From: Acidobacteriota bacterium
Lineage (GTDB): Bacteria; Acidobacteriota; Terriglobia; Acidiferrales; UBA7541
DNA length: 64,000 bases
Direction: 5' to 3'
Assembly (NCBI GenBank): GCA_013289835.1
Contig: JABCZG010000006.1
Span: forward strand, 62,001-126,000
The position numbers were made by a program, and so were the translations under genes. Of this stretch, positions 9,588 through 18,018 are shown piece by piece. Position 1 is the first letter of the stretch. Every line of letters begins with the position of its first letter. The notes under the pieces are model-generated. The model did no database searches. It saw only the letters and a list, made by a program, of their open reading frames with translations, and was not told the DNA's origin.

Positions 9588-9786
9588 GCGTCGCCAGTGT
9601 AGCAAACGGGGGAGATGTTACGTGCGAGCACCGCTCGGCTCGCCGGCACAGCCGCTGCTGACACAAATTGTCATGCCCGATTTCTGTTCTTTCGAACAGG
9701 TTGTCCTTTCAACGGCTTACCAATATGCTTGCAGCTCATTCTTAAACGCGAAGTGAAGATAGACCCAGTCCCTAAGGGAGCTTTCC

Positions 9787-12063
9787 ATGGCGTTCTGGTT
9801 TTTTGTGAAGAGGCACCAAAGCCTGCTGCTCGTTATCCTTCTCGCAGCGTTCCAAGCCGGTTGCGGCGCCTACGGCAACGGCGGCAACGGTGGTGGCGGC
9901 AACGGATCAGTCCCGGCCGTTCCAGCCGGCCTCACAGCAAGCGCCGCCAACGCCCAAGTCAATCTCACCTGGAACGCCAGCTCCGGTGCATCCGGCTATT
10001 ACGTCAAACGCTCCAACACCAGCGGCGCTGAATCTCAAATCGCCACGTCGGCAACGACGTCCTACGCCGACAACGCCGTTACCAACGGCACAAAGTATTT
10101 CTACGTCGTCTCCGCCTACAACTCCTACGGCCAAAGCGCCAATTCCGCCGAAGCCAGCGCCACCCCGGTCGCGCCCCCGCCTCCCCCAAATCCCCCCGCC
10201 GCTCCCACCGGTTTGCAAGCCACCGGAAGTAACGCCCAGGTCAGCCTGACTTGGAACGCCTCTACCGGCGCCACGAGCTATCATGTGAAGCGTTCCACCA
10301 CCAACGGCAGCGGCTACACGCAAATCGCCGCCCCCACGGGCACGAACTACACCGACACCGGGCTCACCAACGGCACCGCCTACTACTACGTCGTCTCCGC
10401 CCTAAACGCCGCCGGCGAAAGCGCCAACTCCTCGCAAGCCACCGCAACTCCTGCCAACGTCGCAGCGAATGTCACCATCACCATCAATCCCGCCGTCACC
10501 CACGCCATCTCTCCGTACATCTACGGCATCAATTTCTACTCCGGCATCACCGGCGCCCCGCCCCTGCTCACCTTTGACCGCGACGGCGGCAATCGCTGGA
10601 CCGCCTACAACTGGATCAACAACGCTTCCAACGCAGGCAGCGATTATTTCTACGAAAACGACAACTATTTATGCAACGGCAGCTGCAACGCCAGCATTCC
10701 CGCGGAAGCCGTGCGCACCTTCATCACCGCCGACCAGGCCGCCGGACTGGCCAGCCTGGTGACCTTCCAAATGCAGGGTTATGTGTCCATCAACACGACT
10801 ACCGTCCAGGTGCCCATGCCTTTTCCAGACTTAACCTACTTCCGTCCGGTGGTCGACAAGAAGAGTTCCGCGTCCAACGCTCCCTTCACGCTCACCCCTC
10901 CGCCCGCATCCACCGACAACAACGTGTACATGGACGAATTTGCCTGGGCGCTGGATCAGAAGTTCTCAGGCCTGAATATCTTCGGCGCCAATCCCACGCA
11001 TCCGACGTTCATCAGCTTGGATAATGAACCGGATCTTTGGAGTTCCACGCATCAGGAGATTCAGGGCTCCACGAACATCTCCTCGACCAACTTCGTCGCG
11101 AACTCCGTCACCCTGACGAAGGCTTTGAAGGATCAGTTCCCCAATGTCGTGATCTTCGGCCCGGTGAATTATGGATTTGAAGGTATCTATAGCTGGCAAG
11201 GGGATCCAACTCTGAGCCCCACGCCCACCGGCGCGAACTGGTTCGCCGACAAGTATCTGGCGGGCATGATGACCGCTTCGACCACGTACGGAAAACCTCT
11301 CGTGGACGTCTACGATTTCCATTGGTACGCCGAAGAATACGATGTCAACGGCACGCGCATCTTGGATCTTACGAGCACCACGCTGACCGACGCCCAAATC
11401 CAGCTCATCGTGCAAAGCCCCCGCAACCTCTGGGATCCTACCTACACCGACAGTGGCAACAGCAACCCGTGGATTTACGAGACGCTCGGCAACACTCCCA
11501 TCAATCTCCTCGGCCGCCTGCAAACCAAGATCAACTCCGAATTCCCCGGCATGAAAATCTCCATGACCGAATACGAAAACGGCGGCTGGAATCACATCGC
11601 CGGAACCATCGCCCAAGCCGATAACCTCGGAATCTTCGGTGCCCAGGACCTTTTCGCCGCCAGCTTCTGGCCTCCAAACGGCACTTACTCGTACGCGCTT
11701 GCAGGCTTCCGCGCCTTCCGCGGCTTCGATGGTGCCAGCGCCACCTTTGGCGACACCTCGCTCCAAGTGACTTCCAGCAACGTTGCGAATGTAATGGCCT
11801 ACGCGAGTTTAGACACCACCACGCCCGGCCGTGTCGTCTTTGTCGCCATTAATCGTTCCAATTCCTCGCAGGTGACCGCCATCAACGGCCAGACACTCTC
11901 CGGCACTGCGCACCTTTATCAAATGACTGCCGCGACCGCGCAGGCTCAAGTCACCGCCGGAACCGCCGTCGAGCCCGTTGCCGCCGGAACCATGGCCGCA
12001 AGCGGTACGTCTCTGACGATCACGCTTCCCGCGTACAGCGTCACAACCATTGACGTTCATTAA
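9787..12063 (+). CDS. GH44 family endoglucanase/xyloglucanase-like lipoprotein with two FN3 domains
   Basis: The 758-aa protein is predicted to be exported and possibly lipidated, since VILLAAFQAGC places Cys26 after a hydrophobic core, although the lipobox is imperfect. Two fibronectin type III domains follow at roughly 38-128 and 137-222, separated by a Pro-rich linker. The remainder matches glycoside hydrolase family 44: SLDNEPDLWSSTH carries the likely acid/base Glu414, and MTEYENGGWNHIAGTIAQADNLGIFGAQDLFAASFW carries the likely nucleophile Glu595. GH44 enzymes cut beta-1,4-glucan and xyloglucan. AAGGGAG at 9774-9780 supports ATG 9787. It is inserted, on the opposite strand, between trmD and the rimM block. 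Confidence 0.87.
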   Translation: MAFWFFVKRHQSLLLVILLAAFQAGCGAYGNGGNGGGGNGSVPAVPAGLTASAANAQVNLTWNASSGASGYYVKRSNTSGAESQIATSATTSYADNAVTNGTKYFYVVSAYNSYGQSANSAEASATPVAPPPPPNPPAAPTGLQATGSNAQVSLTWNASTGATSYHVKRSTTNGSGYTQIAAPTGTNYTDTGLTNGTAYYYVVSALNAAGESANSSQATATPANVAANVTITINPAVTHAISPYIYGINFYSGITGAPPLLTFDRDGGNRWTAYNWINNASNAGSDYFYENDNYLCNGSCNASIPAEAVRTFITADQAAGLASLVTFQMQGYVSINTTTVQVPMPFPDLTYFRPVVDKKSSASNAPFTLTPPPASTDNNVYMDEFAWALDQKFSGLNIFGANPTHPTFISLDNEPDLWSSTHQEIQGSTNISSTNFVANSVTLTKALKDQFPNVVIFGPVNYGFEGIYSWQGDPTLSPTPTGANWFADKYLAGMMTASTTYGKPLVDVYDFHWYAEEYDVNGTRILDLTSTTLTDAQIQLIVQSPRNLWDPTYTDSGNSNPWIYETLGNTPINLLGRLQTKINSEFPGMKISMTEYENGGWNHIAGTIAQADNLGIFGAQDLFAASFWPPNGTYSYALAGFRAFRGFDGASATFGDTSLQVTSSNVANVMAYASLDTTTPGRVVFVAINRSNSSQVTAINGQTLSGTAHLYQMTAATAQAQVTAGTAVEPVAAGTMAASGTSLTITLPAYSVTTIDVH

Positions 12064-12079
12064 GAGGGATTCGAGGAAT

Positions 12080-12580
12080 CTAGAATCGCGGGAGCCAGCG
12101 AGGCACGCGGCGGCAATACTCTTCATATTCCGCCCCGAATTTGCGCCGCAACGTAGGCTCTTCGTGGATCATCACGAAAAGATGGAAACACAGCCACACA
12201 CCCGCAATATAAATCACGACCGGGATTGACCCAAACACGATCGCTTGCCCCGCCACAAACCATGCCACGCCCACATACATCGGATTGCGCACGAACCGGT
12301 ACAGCCCTTTCACCACCAACTTCCGCGGCATATCAATCGGCGCAGGTGTGCCCAGCCCCGTAACCGCAAAATCCCACGCGCACTCGAAATAAAAGCAAGC
12401 GCCGGCAATCAGCGGAAAAAGTCCAATCCATCGCCACGCAATTGTAGGGACACTATAACTTCCGCCCGTATCCACGAGCACCCACCGCGGAATCAGCACG
12501 CCCACGCTGCCCGGCACCACCAGCGTAAACACCGCCGTCTTGAACAGCGCCCACGCAACTGTTCCTCTATGTTCCGTCAT
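12080..12580 (-). CDS. Isoprenylcysteine carboxyl methyltransferase family membrane protein
   Basis: The 166-aa integral membrane protein has helices near residues 10-30 (FKTAVFTLVVPGSVGVLIP), 45-65 (IAWRWIGLFPLIAGACFYF) and 115-140 (GVAWFVAGQAIVFGSIPVVIYIAGVWLCF). The motif KGLYRFVRNPMYVG followed by HEEPTLRRKFGAEYEEYCRRVPRWLPRF is the SAM-binding signature of the ICMT/PEMT-like group, which methylates small hydrophobic substrates or lipids. Bacterial substrates are mostly unknown. Its start overlaps the 3' end of rimM by 14 bases, so it is translationally linked to the ribosome maturation block although unrelated to it in function. Confidence 0.85.
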   Translation of the reverse strand: MTEHRGTVAWALFKTAVFTLVVPGSVGVLIPRWVLVDTGGSYSVPTIAWRWIGLFPLIAGACFYFECAWDFAVTGLGTPAPIDMPRKLVVKGLYRFVRNPMYVGVAWFVAGQAIVFGSIPVVIYIAGVWLCFHLFVMIHEEPTLRRKFGAEYEEYCRRVPRWLPRF

Positions 12581-13178
12581 TCAAGTTGCGTAAGCCTTCG
12601 GGAAGGGTTACATGAATTCGTCGTTCCGCTACCGCAATCCGCGTACAAATGTCTTGCGCAAGCGGCACCAGCAACTCGCCGTGAGCCGTGTCCACAACGA
12701 GCAGCGGCGTGCCAGGAATTTCGTCGCCAGGAATCTGCACATCCAGCACTTTCCCAAGCAAGACCGGAGCTTCCACAAGCGAACACGGCGATGACGCCAC
12801 CACCGGCGCCGCAGTAGGACTCTCGAACACCGAACATCCAATCAAGTCCGCAACGAAGTATTGTCCGGCCGGCAATGTCACGCGCTGTTCGAATGGCAGC
12901 AAAATCTCCAGCCCCCGAAATCGTTCCGCCTCCGTGATCGAATTCACGCCCTCGAAATGAAACACCGCCTGCCCCCGATGATTCTGGCTCAGCCAGCACG
13001 CCCTCACCGCCACGCGCCGCGGCTCATTCTTGCCGTCCGTCTGCCCGACAAACACTTCCTTCAATTTGGTAAGCCGTTCCGGAAAATCGGTGAGCAGTTC
13101 TGCTGCGACTTCGCCCTTGTTCCCGCGCGCCCGCAGAATGCGCGCCAGTAGGACCCAGCGTGGAGATTCAGGATTCAA
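12567..13178 (-). CDS. rimM: Ribosome maturation factor RimM
   Basis: RimM assists late assembly of the 30S head and binds S19. The 203-aa product starts at a TTG codon with WVLLARILRARGNKGEVAAELLTDFPERLTKLKEVFV, the RimM N-terminal barrel, and later has GQAVFHFEGVNSITEAERFRGLEILLP and the PRC-barrel portion GQYFVADLIGCSVF, LLVVDTAHGELLVPLAQDICTRIAVAERRIHVTLPEGL. Between the two halves it carries an extra serine/alanine-rich stretch (ESPTAAPVVASSPCSLVEAP). No ATG is available near the conserved start, which supports TTG. It lies downstream of khpA and rpsP on the same strand, as in the canonical operon. Confidence 0.94.
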   Translation of the reverse strand: MNPESPRWVLLARILRARGNKGEVAAELLTDFPERLTKLKEVFVGQTDGKNEPRRVAVRACWLSQNHRGQAVFHFEGVNSITEAERFRGLEILLPFEQRVTLPAGQYFVADLIGCSVFESPTAAPVVASSPCSLVEAPVLLGKVLDVQIPGDEIPGTPLLVVDTAHGELLVPLAQDICTRIAVAERRIHVTLPEGLRNLNDGT

Positions 13179-13253
13179 TGGTGTGTGGCCGCAACTCAGC
13201 CCAAGGCAAGTATGAACGCAAATTGAAAAACGAAAAGAAAAACCATGAAGTGG

Positions 13254-13487
13254 CTAGTCTTCGAGAATTTCCAGCGTGAACCGCTTCCTCATCTTCATCC
13301 CACCGGCCCCCAGCAGCGTCCGCATCGCCTTGGCCGTCCGCCCCTGCCGCCCGATCACTTTCCCTAAATCCTCCGGATGCACCCGCAGTTCCAGCACCGT
13401 GACCTGCGACCCCTCGACGGACTTCACCTGCACCTCGTCAGGATGGTCCACAAGAGCTTTGGCAATAGCTTCAACCAGCTCCTTCAT
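13254..13487 (-). CDS. khpA: KH domain RNA-binding protein KhpA
   Basis: KhpA is a small KH-domain RNA-binding protein that partners with KhpB (Jag) in several bacteria. The true start is ATG 13487 ([21 protein letters not shown]), giving 77 aa, preceded by AGGTG; the longer open frame upstream overlaps the 3' end of rpsP and does not look coding. The sequence has the KH core [24 protein letters not shown] with the GRQG loop that contacts RNA. Position between rpsP and rimM is the standard arrangement. A khpB-like gene is at 46409-46939. Confidence 0.93.
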   Translation of the reverse strand: MKELVEAIAKALVDHPDEVQVKSVEGSQVTVLELRVHPEDLGKVIGRQGRTAKAMRTLLGAGGMKMRKRFTLEILED

Positions 13488-13505
13488 CGGGCACCTGGGA
13501 ATGGC

Positions 13506-13521
13506 CCCGGCCGAGGCCGGG
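13506..13521 (-). other. GC-rich hairpin between rpsP and khpA
   Basis: CCCGGC and GCCGGG pair around a 4-base loop between the rpsP stop and the khpA start. There is no T-run, so it may be an attenuator or an mRNA processing/stability hairpin rather than a full terminator. Function is inferred only from position. Confidence 0.35.
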
Positions 13522-13548
13522 ACCCAAAAATTCAGGGAGGGGCTGCGG

Positions 13549-13788
13549 CTACGCGATCTTCTGCAGCCGCAGGAAGCTGCGCACGGTGTCGCTTGGCTGT
13601 GCGCCAAGCCCCATCCAGTACTTGATGCGCTCTGCGTCCAGCTTGATCTCCGCCGGCTTTTTCAGCGGATCGTACGTGCCCACCGCTTCCTTCACGCGGC
13701 CGTCTCGGGGCCGGGTCCTCTCAATGACCACCACGCGGTAAAAAGGCTTCTTTTTCTTTCCAATCCTTGACAGACGAATCGTTAACAC
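13549..13788 (-). CDS. rpsP: 30S ribosomal protein S16
   Basis: S16 is an assembly protein of the 30S body. The start is the GTG at 13788, supported by a perfect AGGAGG (complement of 13798-13803) nine bases ahead; the in-frame region further upstream is not S16-like. The 79-aa product reads (M)[20 protein letters not shown] and continues [51 protein letters not shown], a full match to the family pattern. It is the first gene of the minus-strand rpsP-khpA-rimM block. It sits 157 bases from a divergent prolyl oligopeptidase gene. Confidence 0.97.
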   Translation of the reverse strand: MLTIRLSRIGKKKKPFYRVVVIERTRPRDGRVKEAVGTYDPLKKPAEIKLDAERIKYWMGLGAQPSDTVRSFLRLQKIA

Positions 13789-13797
13789 TAAGTCAGT

Positions 13798-13803
13798 CCT
13801 CCT
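13798..13803 (-). promoter_or_regulatory. Shine-Dalgarno sequence deciding the rpsP GTG start
   Basis: On the minus strand this reads AGGAGG and lies 9 bases before the GTG codon at 13788. It fixes the S16 start at a non-ATG codon. Confidence 0.8.
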
Positions 13804-13945
13804 GAACCCATCCATTGTAGCCTGCCGCGCTCCCCCTCGGCAATCAAACTCTCCGGCAACCGCGCATCCCTCCTCCGGACGCATAGCTTAGGATGTTGCA
13901 GGATGTCGGTTGCGCCCCTCCCCGTGCGGTGCTAAAAAGATCCTC

Positions 13946-16081
13946 ATGAAAACCCTGCAAGTCCTCTCCATTCTCTTGCTATCTTTGGCCACCATGGAAC
14001 TAGCTGCCAACAAGCCCACGGAAATCCGCGGCGGCGGCGGCATCACTCTTCCTCTTCCGCCGCCCACGGAAGCCAAACCGGTTACCGATACTCTCAACGG
14101 CACCACCATCACCGATCCGTACCGCTGGCTCGAGGATGCCCACAGTCCCGCCACCCGCGCCTGGATCGAAGCGCAAATACACTACGCCGAAACGTATTTC
14201 TCGCAGGTCAAGATCCGCCCGGAACTTGCCAAGCGCCTCACCGAACTCTCGCGCGTCGAAAGCTATTCGATTCCCGCGGAAGCTCGGGGGAATTACTTCT
14301 TCACAAAGCGCCTGGCGGACGAGAACCAGGCCTCCATCTATATGCGCAAGGGCCTTCAGGGCAGCGATGAGCGCCTCGTGGACGCCACCAAGCTCAGCGC
14401 CGACCAAAATACTTCAGTCGAAATCGATGATCTGTCGCTCGATGGAAAACTCCTCGCCTACGGCATTCGCGAAGGCGGCGCCGACGAGCGAACCATTCAC
14501 ATTCTGGACGTCAGCCAGCGCCAGGAACTGAAGGATGTGCTGCCCCGAGCGCGCTACTTCAGCGTAAATTTTGACGCCACTCACCAGGTCTTGTACTACG
14601 CAAAGGTCGAGCCGGGCGGCACGGCGATTTATTCCCACCGCCTCGGTACCCCCATGGACACCGACCAATCGGTTTTCGGCAAGAAGTTCAAGGATGAAAC
14701 CTTCGGCGCCATGGACCTCATCAACGCGGAAGTCACGGAGAACGGCCGGTACCTTCTCATTCACGTCGCCCACGGCGTCCCCGCAAAGCGCGTGGACATT
14801 TACTCCAAGGATCTCCGCGCGCCCGACGCTCCGATTCTCCCGGTAATCCACGGCATCGATAATCAATTCCGCCCGATCAACGAAGGCGATGACCTCTACG
14901 TCCTCACCGACTACCAGGCGGAAAACTATCGCGTCATCAAAGTGAACATCAAAGCCCCCGCTCCCGAGAATTGGAAGACCATCATTCCGGAGAGCAAAGA
15001 CGTCATCGAAGACTTTTCCATTGTTGGCGGGAAACTTATCGTCGGCGGTTTGCACGATGTCGTCTCGCAAACCAAAGTCTACTCGCTCGACGGAAAATTC
15101 CTGAGTCAGCTCAGCTATCCGGCGTTGGGTTCCGCGTCCTCCGTGCGCGGCCTCGCGGGCTCGCGCCACGGTTTTTACACCTTTCAATCCTTCATCATGC
15201 CGCCCACCATCTATCACTACGACGTGGAAACCGGCGCAACCGAAGTCTTCGCCAAGTCCAAAGTGCCTTTTTCCGCAGCGGACTACGAAGTCAAGCAGGT
15301 TTTCTACGCCTCCAAAGACGGCACCAAAGTTCCCATGTTCATCTCCTCCAAGAAAGGGCTTGCCCTCAACGGCGCCGCGCCGATGCTCATGTCCGCCTAC
15401 GGCGGATTCAACGTCAGCCTCACTCCCTATTGGAGCCCCGAATTTGCCTGGTGGATGGAACAGGGCGGCTACTTCGCGCAACCAAATCTTCGTGGCGGCG
15501 GCGAGTACGGCGAAGCCTGGCACAAAGCCGGCATGTTCGAAAAAAAGCAAAACGTCTTCGACGACTTTTTTTCAGCCGCCGAATATCTCATCGCCAACAA
15601 ATACACCAACGCCGCGCATTTCGCCCTTCGCGGGCGCTCCAACGGCGGACTCCTCATGGGCGCAGCCATCACCCAGCGGCCCGATTTGTTCGGCGCCATC
15701 TGGTGCGGCTACCCGCTGCTCGACATGCTTCGCTATCAGAATTTTCTGGTGGGGCGCTGGTGGACCACCGAATACGGTTCCGCCGACAATCCCGAGCAGT
15801 TTCCCTATCTCTTGAAATACTCGCCCTATCAAAATGTCAAACCGGGAACAAAGTATCCCGCGATTCTCTTCAACACCGGCGACTCCGATACCCGCGTCGA
15901 TCCCTTGCACGCCCGCAAAATGACCGCGCTCATGCAAGCCGACAACGGCAGCGACCGCCCCATCCTCCTGCACTACGAATTGAAGGCCGGCCACAGCACT
16001 GGCGTCTCCATCACCCAACTCGTCAACGACACCGCCGACGAGCTAGCCTTCCTCTGGAACGAAACCACGGGCAGGAACTAA
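13946..16081 (+). CDS. Prolyl oligopeptidase (S9A), exported
   Basis: This 711-aa serine peptidase cleaves short peptides after proline. ATG 13946 gives a clear signal peptide (MKTLQVLSILLLSLATMELAA); twelve in-frame codons further upstream are unlikely to be used. The N-terminal part (TDPYRWLEDAHSPATRAWIEAQ) and the seven-bladed propeller are typical of S9A. The catalytic domain has LRGGGEYGEAWHKAG, GRSNGGLLMGA (about Ser565), GDSDTRVDPLHARKM (about Asp648) and KAGHSTG (about His683). It is transcribed divergently from rpsP and ends convergently with the next gene. It is the third of four S9 peptidases in the window. Confidence 0.93.
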   Translation: MKTLQVLSILLLSLATMELAANKPTEIRGGGGITLPLPPPTEAKPVTDTLNGTTITDPYRWLEDAHSPATRAWIEAQIHYAETYFSQVKIRPELAKRLTELSRVESYSIPAEARGNYFFTKRLADENQASIYMRKGLQGSDERLVDATKLSADQNTSVEIDDLSLDGKLLAYGIREGGADERTIHILDVSQRQELKDVLPRARYFSVNFDATHQVLYYAKVEPGGTAIYSHRLGTPMDTDQSVFGKKFKDETFGAMDLINAEVTENGRYLLIHVAHGVPAKRVDIYSKDLRAPDAPILPVIHGIDNQFRPINEGDDLYVLTDYQAENYRVIKVNIKAPAPENWKTIIPESKDVIEDFSIVGGKLIVGGLHDVVSQTKVYSLDGKFLSQLSYPALGSASSVRGLAGSRHGFYTFQSFIMPPTIYHYDVETGATEVFAKSKVPFSAADYEVKQVFYASKDGTKVPMFISSKKGLALNGAAPMLMSAYGGFNVSLTPYWSPEFAWWMEQGGYFAQPNLRGGGEYGEAWHKAGMFEKKQNVFDDFFSAAEYLIANKYTNAAHFALRGRSNGGLLMGAAITQRPDLFGAIWCGYPLLDMLRYQNFLVGRWWTTEYGSADNPEQFPYLLKYSPYQNVKPGTKYPAILFNTGDSDTRVDPLHARKMTALMQADNGSDRPILLHYELKAGHSTGVSITQLVNDTADELAFLWNETTGRN

Positions 16082-16172
16082 AAGAAATGAATCGCATTCA
16101 ACTGGTGCGCTAGTGGTGAGTTTTCGGTCCAGAAACTTTGATAACTGTCAGGATGAAAGGCAGTCACCTATC

Positions 16173-17087
16173 TCAATGTTCGGTTGAATACGAGTGCTCT
16201 GCTGATTCGGCCTTGGGAAATAGCTCCAGCATTTTCTCACTTTCCCGTGCAGGCCGAAAAATGTTCCCGTCGAATAAGAATGTCATCCGGTAGGTATTAA
16301 GAGTGAGCGGAACAGGTTTCCCCTGTTGGCACGCTCTTCGCTCCTCATCAGTAGGACTCTTCTCGCCCAGCGTCGCGGTTATAGCAAGGGTCGTCACAGA
16401 CTTGTCTCTGGGTTCGGCGAACTCTAGGGCAGTGATTCCGGACTTTTGAACCGAAGTGTTGCGACCATCAAAGAAGTCAATGCCGCACGCCTGTCTCGAC
16501 TTGTCCACAGTCTCAAAAATATGCTGGACATTGCTTTGGCCGTTTTGGTGGAATTTCACCAAATACACGTAAGACCATAATGTGACCTGAGCGCCCCAGT
16601 CATCCACGCAAACTAACATGTCCATAGACTTTGCGACTCGGAATTTGTGGCACCTTTCGGTGATGAGGGCGCTCTCGTAATGCAGCAGCTGCGGGACCGA
16701 ACCGTTTACTGCGAAAACAAACGTGCCGCCAAAATTTGCGCTGTGTGACTCACAGCCACGACCAGTCAGGACAATGTTTTCCTCATCTGGCGACGTGAAG
16801 TGACCAGCAAAAGTCCTCTTCAGATCCCAGCTCAGGTCATCCGCATCGTGCTCTGTCGCCTGAGGAGGACAGTAATGACAGCCTGTTGCGTTTCCATGCG
16901 TGTCAAACGAGAGCAACCCCCGTGGACAGATTTGCTTCAAGGCATCAGCAACCAAAATTCGATGCGTGCTGACCTCGTCTGGGTCAAAGAAGGCATCCAT
17001 TTTGCTCTGGCCAAGACAGCCCCGCCAACTAACAAGTATGACGACAAGAAACATCAGCGTGCCTATTAGTGTGCTGCGTGTATTCAT
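16173..17087 (-). CDS. Secreted protein of unknown function
   Basis: I do not recognise this 304-aa protein. ATG 17087 was chosen because it opens onto an export signal (MNTRSTLIGTLMFLVVILVSWRGCLGQ); 34 in-frame upstream codons look non-coding. The mature part has paired cysteines (CPRG, CHYCPP, CESH, CHKF, CVDD), suggesting disulfide bonds in the periplasm, and a central block FTSPDEENIVLTGRGCESHSANFGGTFVFAVNG that looks like beta-rich repeats. No catalytic motif is visible. Base composition is lower in GC than its neighbours, consistent with an accessory gene. It faces the prolyl oligopeptidase convergently. Confidence 0.6.
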   Translation of the reverse strand: MNTRSTLIGTLMFLVVILVSWRGCLGQSKMDAFFDPDEVSTHRILVADALKQICPRGLLSFDTHGNATGCHYCPPQATEHDADDLSWDLKRTFAGHFTSPDEENIVLTGRGCESHSANFGGTFVFAVNGSVPQLLHYESALITERCHKFRVAKSMDMLVCVDDWGAQVTLWSYVYLVKFHQNGQSNVQHIFETVDKSRQACGIDFFDGRNTSVQKSGITALEFAEPRDKSVTTLAITATLGEKSPTDEERRACQQGKPVPLTLNTYRMTFLFDGNIFRPARESEKMLELFPKAESAEHSYSTEH

Positions 17088-17248
17088 TGAATAGGAACGA
17101 AAAGAGCGAGGATCATCGGGGGTTACATCCAACTGCAACATTGTACTCTGAGTTTCAAAGAAGCGACAACGGTGGCAATCAGGGAGCACTTCGCCTGTAA
17201 GTCCCGATAAGTTCTAGGCGACCCACTGCCACGGTACTTGCAAATTGT

Positions 17249-17287
17249 CTAGGAATGCCCTATGCTTTCCCTAGGGAAACCCTATGC
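17249..17287 (+). promoter_or_regulatory. Tandem operator repeats at the FitA-like antitoxin start
   Basis: CTAGGAATGCCCTATGC (17249-17265) is repeated as CTAGGGAAACCCTATGC (17271-17287), 22 bases apart with 14 of 17 identical, and the second copy contains the start codon. A perfect palindrome TTTCCCTAGGGAAA lies at 17266-17279. RHH antitoxins bind such repeats to repress their own operon; the binding itself is inferred. Confidence 0.55.
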
Positions 17288-17535
17288 CAACACTCTACGT
17301 GGAAAACGTGCCCGCCGACCTCTACGAAGCCCTCCGCAAGCGCGCCCGCAGCCAGCGCCGCTCCATTGCCGCAGAAGTCTTGTCCCTGCTCGAAACCACT
17401 ATCCCTACCGAAAAGGAATTGCGGGCCCGTCGAAAACTCTTCAAGAAGCTCGAAAAACTGCGCGCTACACCATCTCCCTCGGCCGGGCCGTTCCCCTCAT
17501 CTGAGGAAATGATTCGCGAGGACCGCAAGCGGTGA
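17284..17535 (+). CDS. FitA-like ribbon-helix-helix antitoxin
   Basis: The 83-aa protein begins MPTLYVENVPADLYEALRKRARSQRRSIAAEVLSLLE, an Arc/MetJ-type RHH DNA-binding domain of the FitA/VapB kind. The C-terminal charged segment (ELRARRKLFKKLEKLR and beyond) is the usual toxin-wrapping region. It overlaps the following PIN-domain gene by 4 bases (GTGA), a classic type II toxin-antitoxin arrangement. The protein probably neutralises the toxin and represses the operon through the tandem repeats that cover its own start codon. Confidence 0.85.
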   Translation: MPTLYVENVPADLYEALRKRARSQRRSIAAEVLSLLETTIPTEKELRARRKLFKKLEKLRATPSPSAGPFPSSEEMIREDRKR

Positions 17536-17963
17536 ACGTCTTTGTGGCGGATGCCAGCGTCGCCGCGAAATGGGTGCTTCCTGGTGCGGATGAACCCCTA
17601 AGCGAAGAGGCCTTGCGTCTCCTGCGTCGCTGGACCAATGGCGAAATCCAGCTCATCGTGCCGGACTTCTTTTGGACGGAATTGGCGAATATCCTTTGGA
17701 AAATGGTCCGTCGCGGACGTTGCACCAGGCAAACTGCAGAGGCTGCTCTGGGCACTCTGCGCGCATACAAAATACCGGCAATTCCAGCATTGGCGCTGCT
17801 GGACGCGGCTTTTGACAAAGCTTTCACCTACGGTCGAACTGTGTACGACAGTCTATACGTCACCCTCGCTGTGGAATCGAATGCCCAACTTGTGACCGCC
17901 GACGAAAAGCTTGCAAATACCCTTGCGGCTCATCTTCCGGTAATTTGGTTGGGATCGATGTGA
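17532..17963 (+). CDS. PIN-domain toxin (VapC/FitB family)
   Basis: This 143-aa protein is a predicted metal-dependent ribonuclease. It starts at GTG 17532, inside the stop of the antitoxin gene. Acidic residues of the PIN active site are visible in FVADASVAAKWVLP (Asp near residue 7), PDFFWTELANILW (Glu), YDSLYVTLAV (Asp) and LVTADEKLA (Asp). All four key acids appear intact, so the toxin is probably functional. VapC-type toxins cut initiator tRNA or rRNA; the target here is unknown. Confidence 0.87.
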   Translation: MNVFVADASVAAKWVLPGADEPLSEEALRLLRRWTNGEIQLIVPDFFWTELANILWKMVRRGRCTRQTAEAALGTLRAYKIPAIPALALLDAAFDKAFTYGRTVYDSLYVTLAVESNAQLVTADEKLANTLAAHLPVIWLGSM

Positions 17964-18018
17964 AATTGGCCGCGAGACATCTATTTCAACGCGCGCGCCG
18001 CAGCCAAGTGTCATCAGG

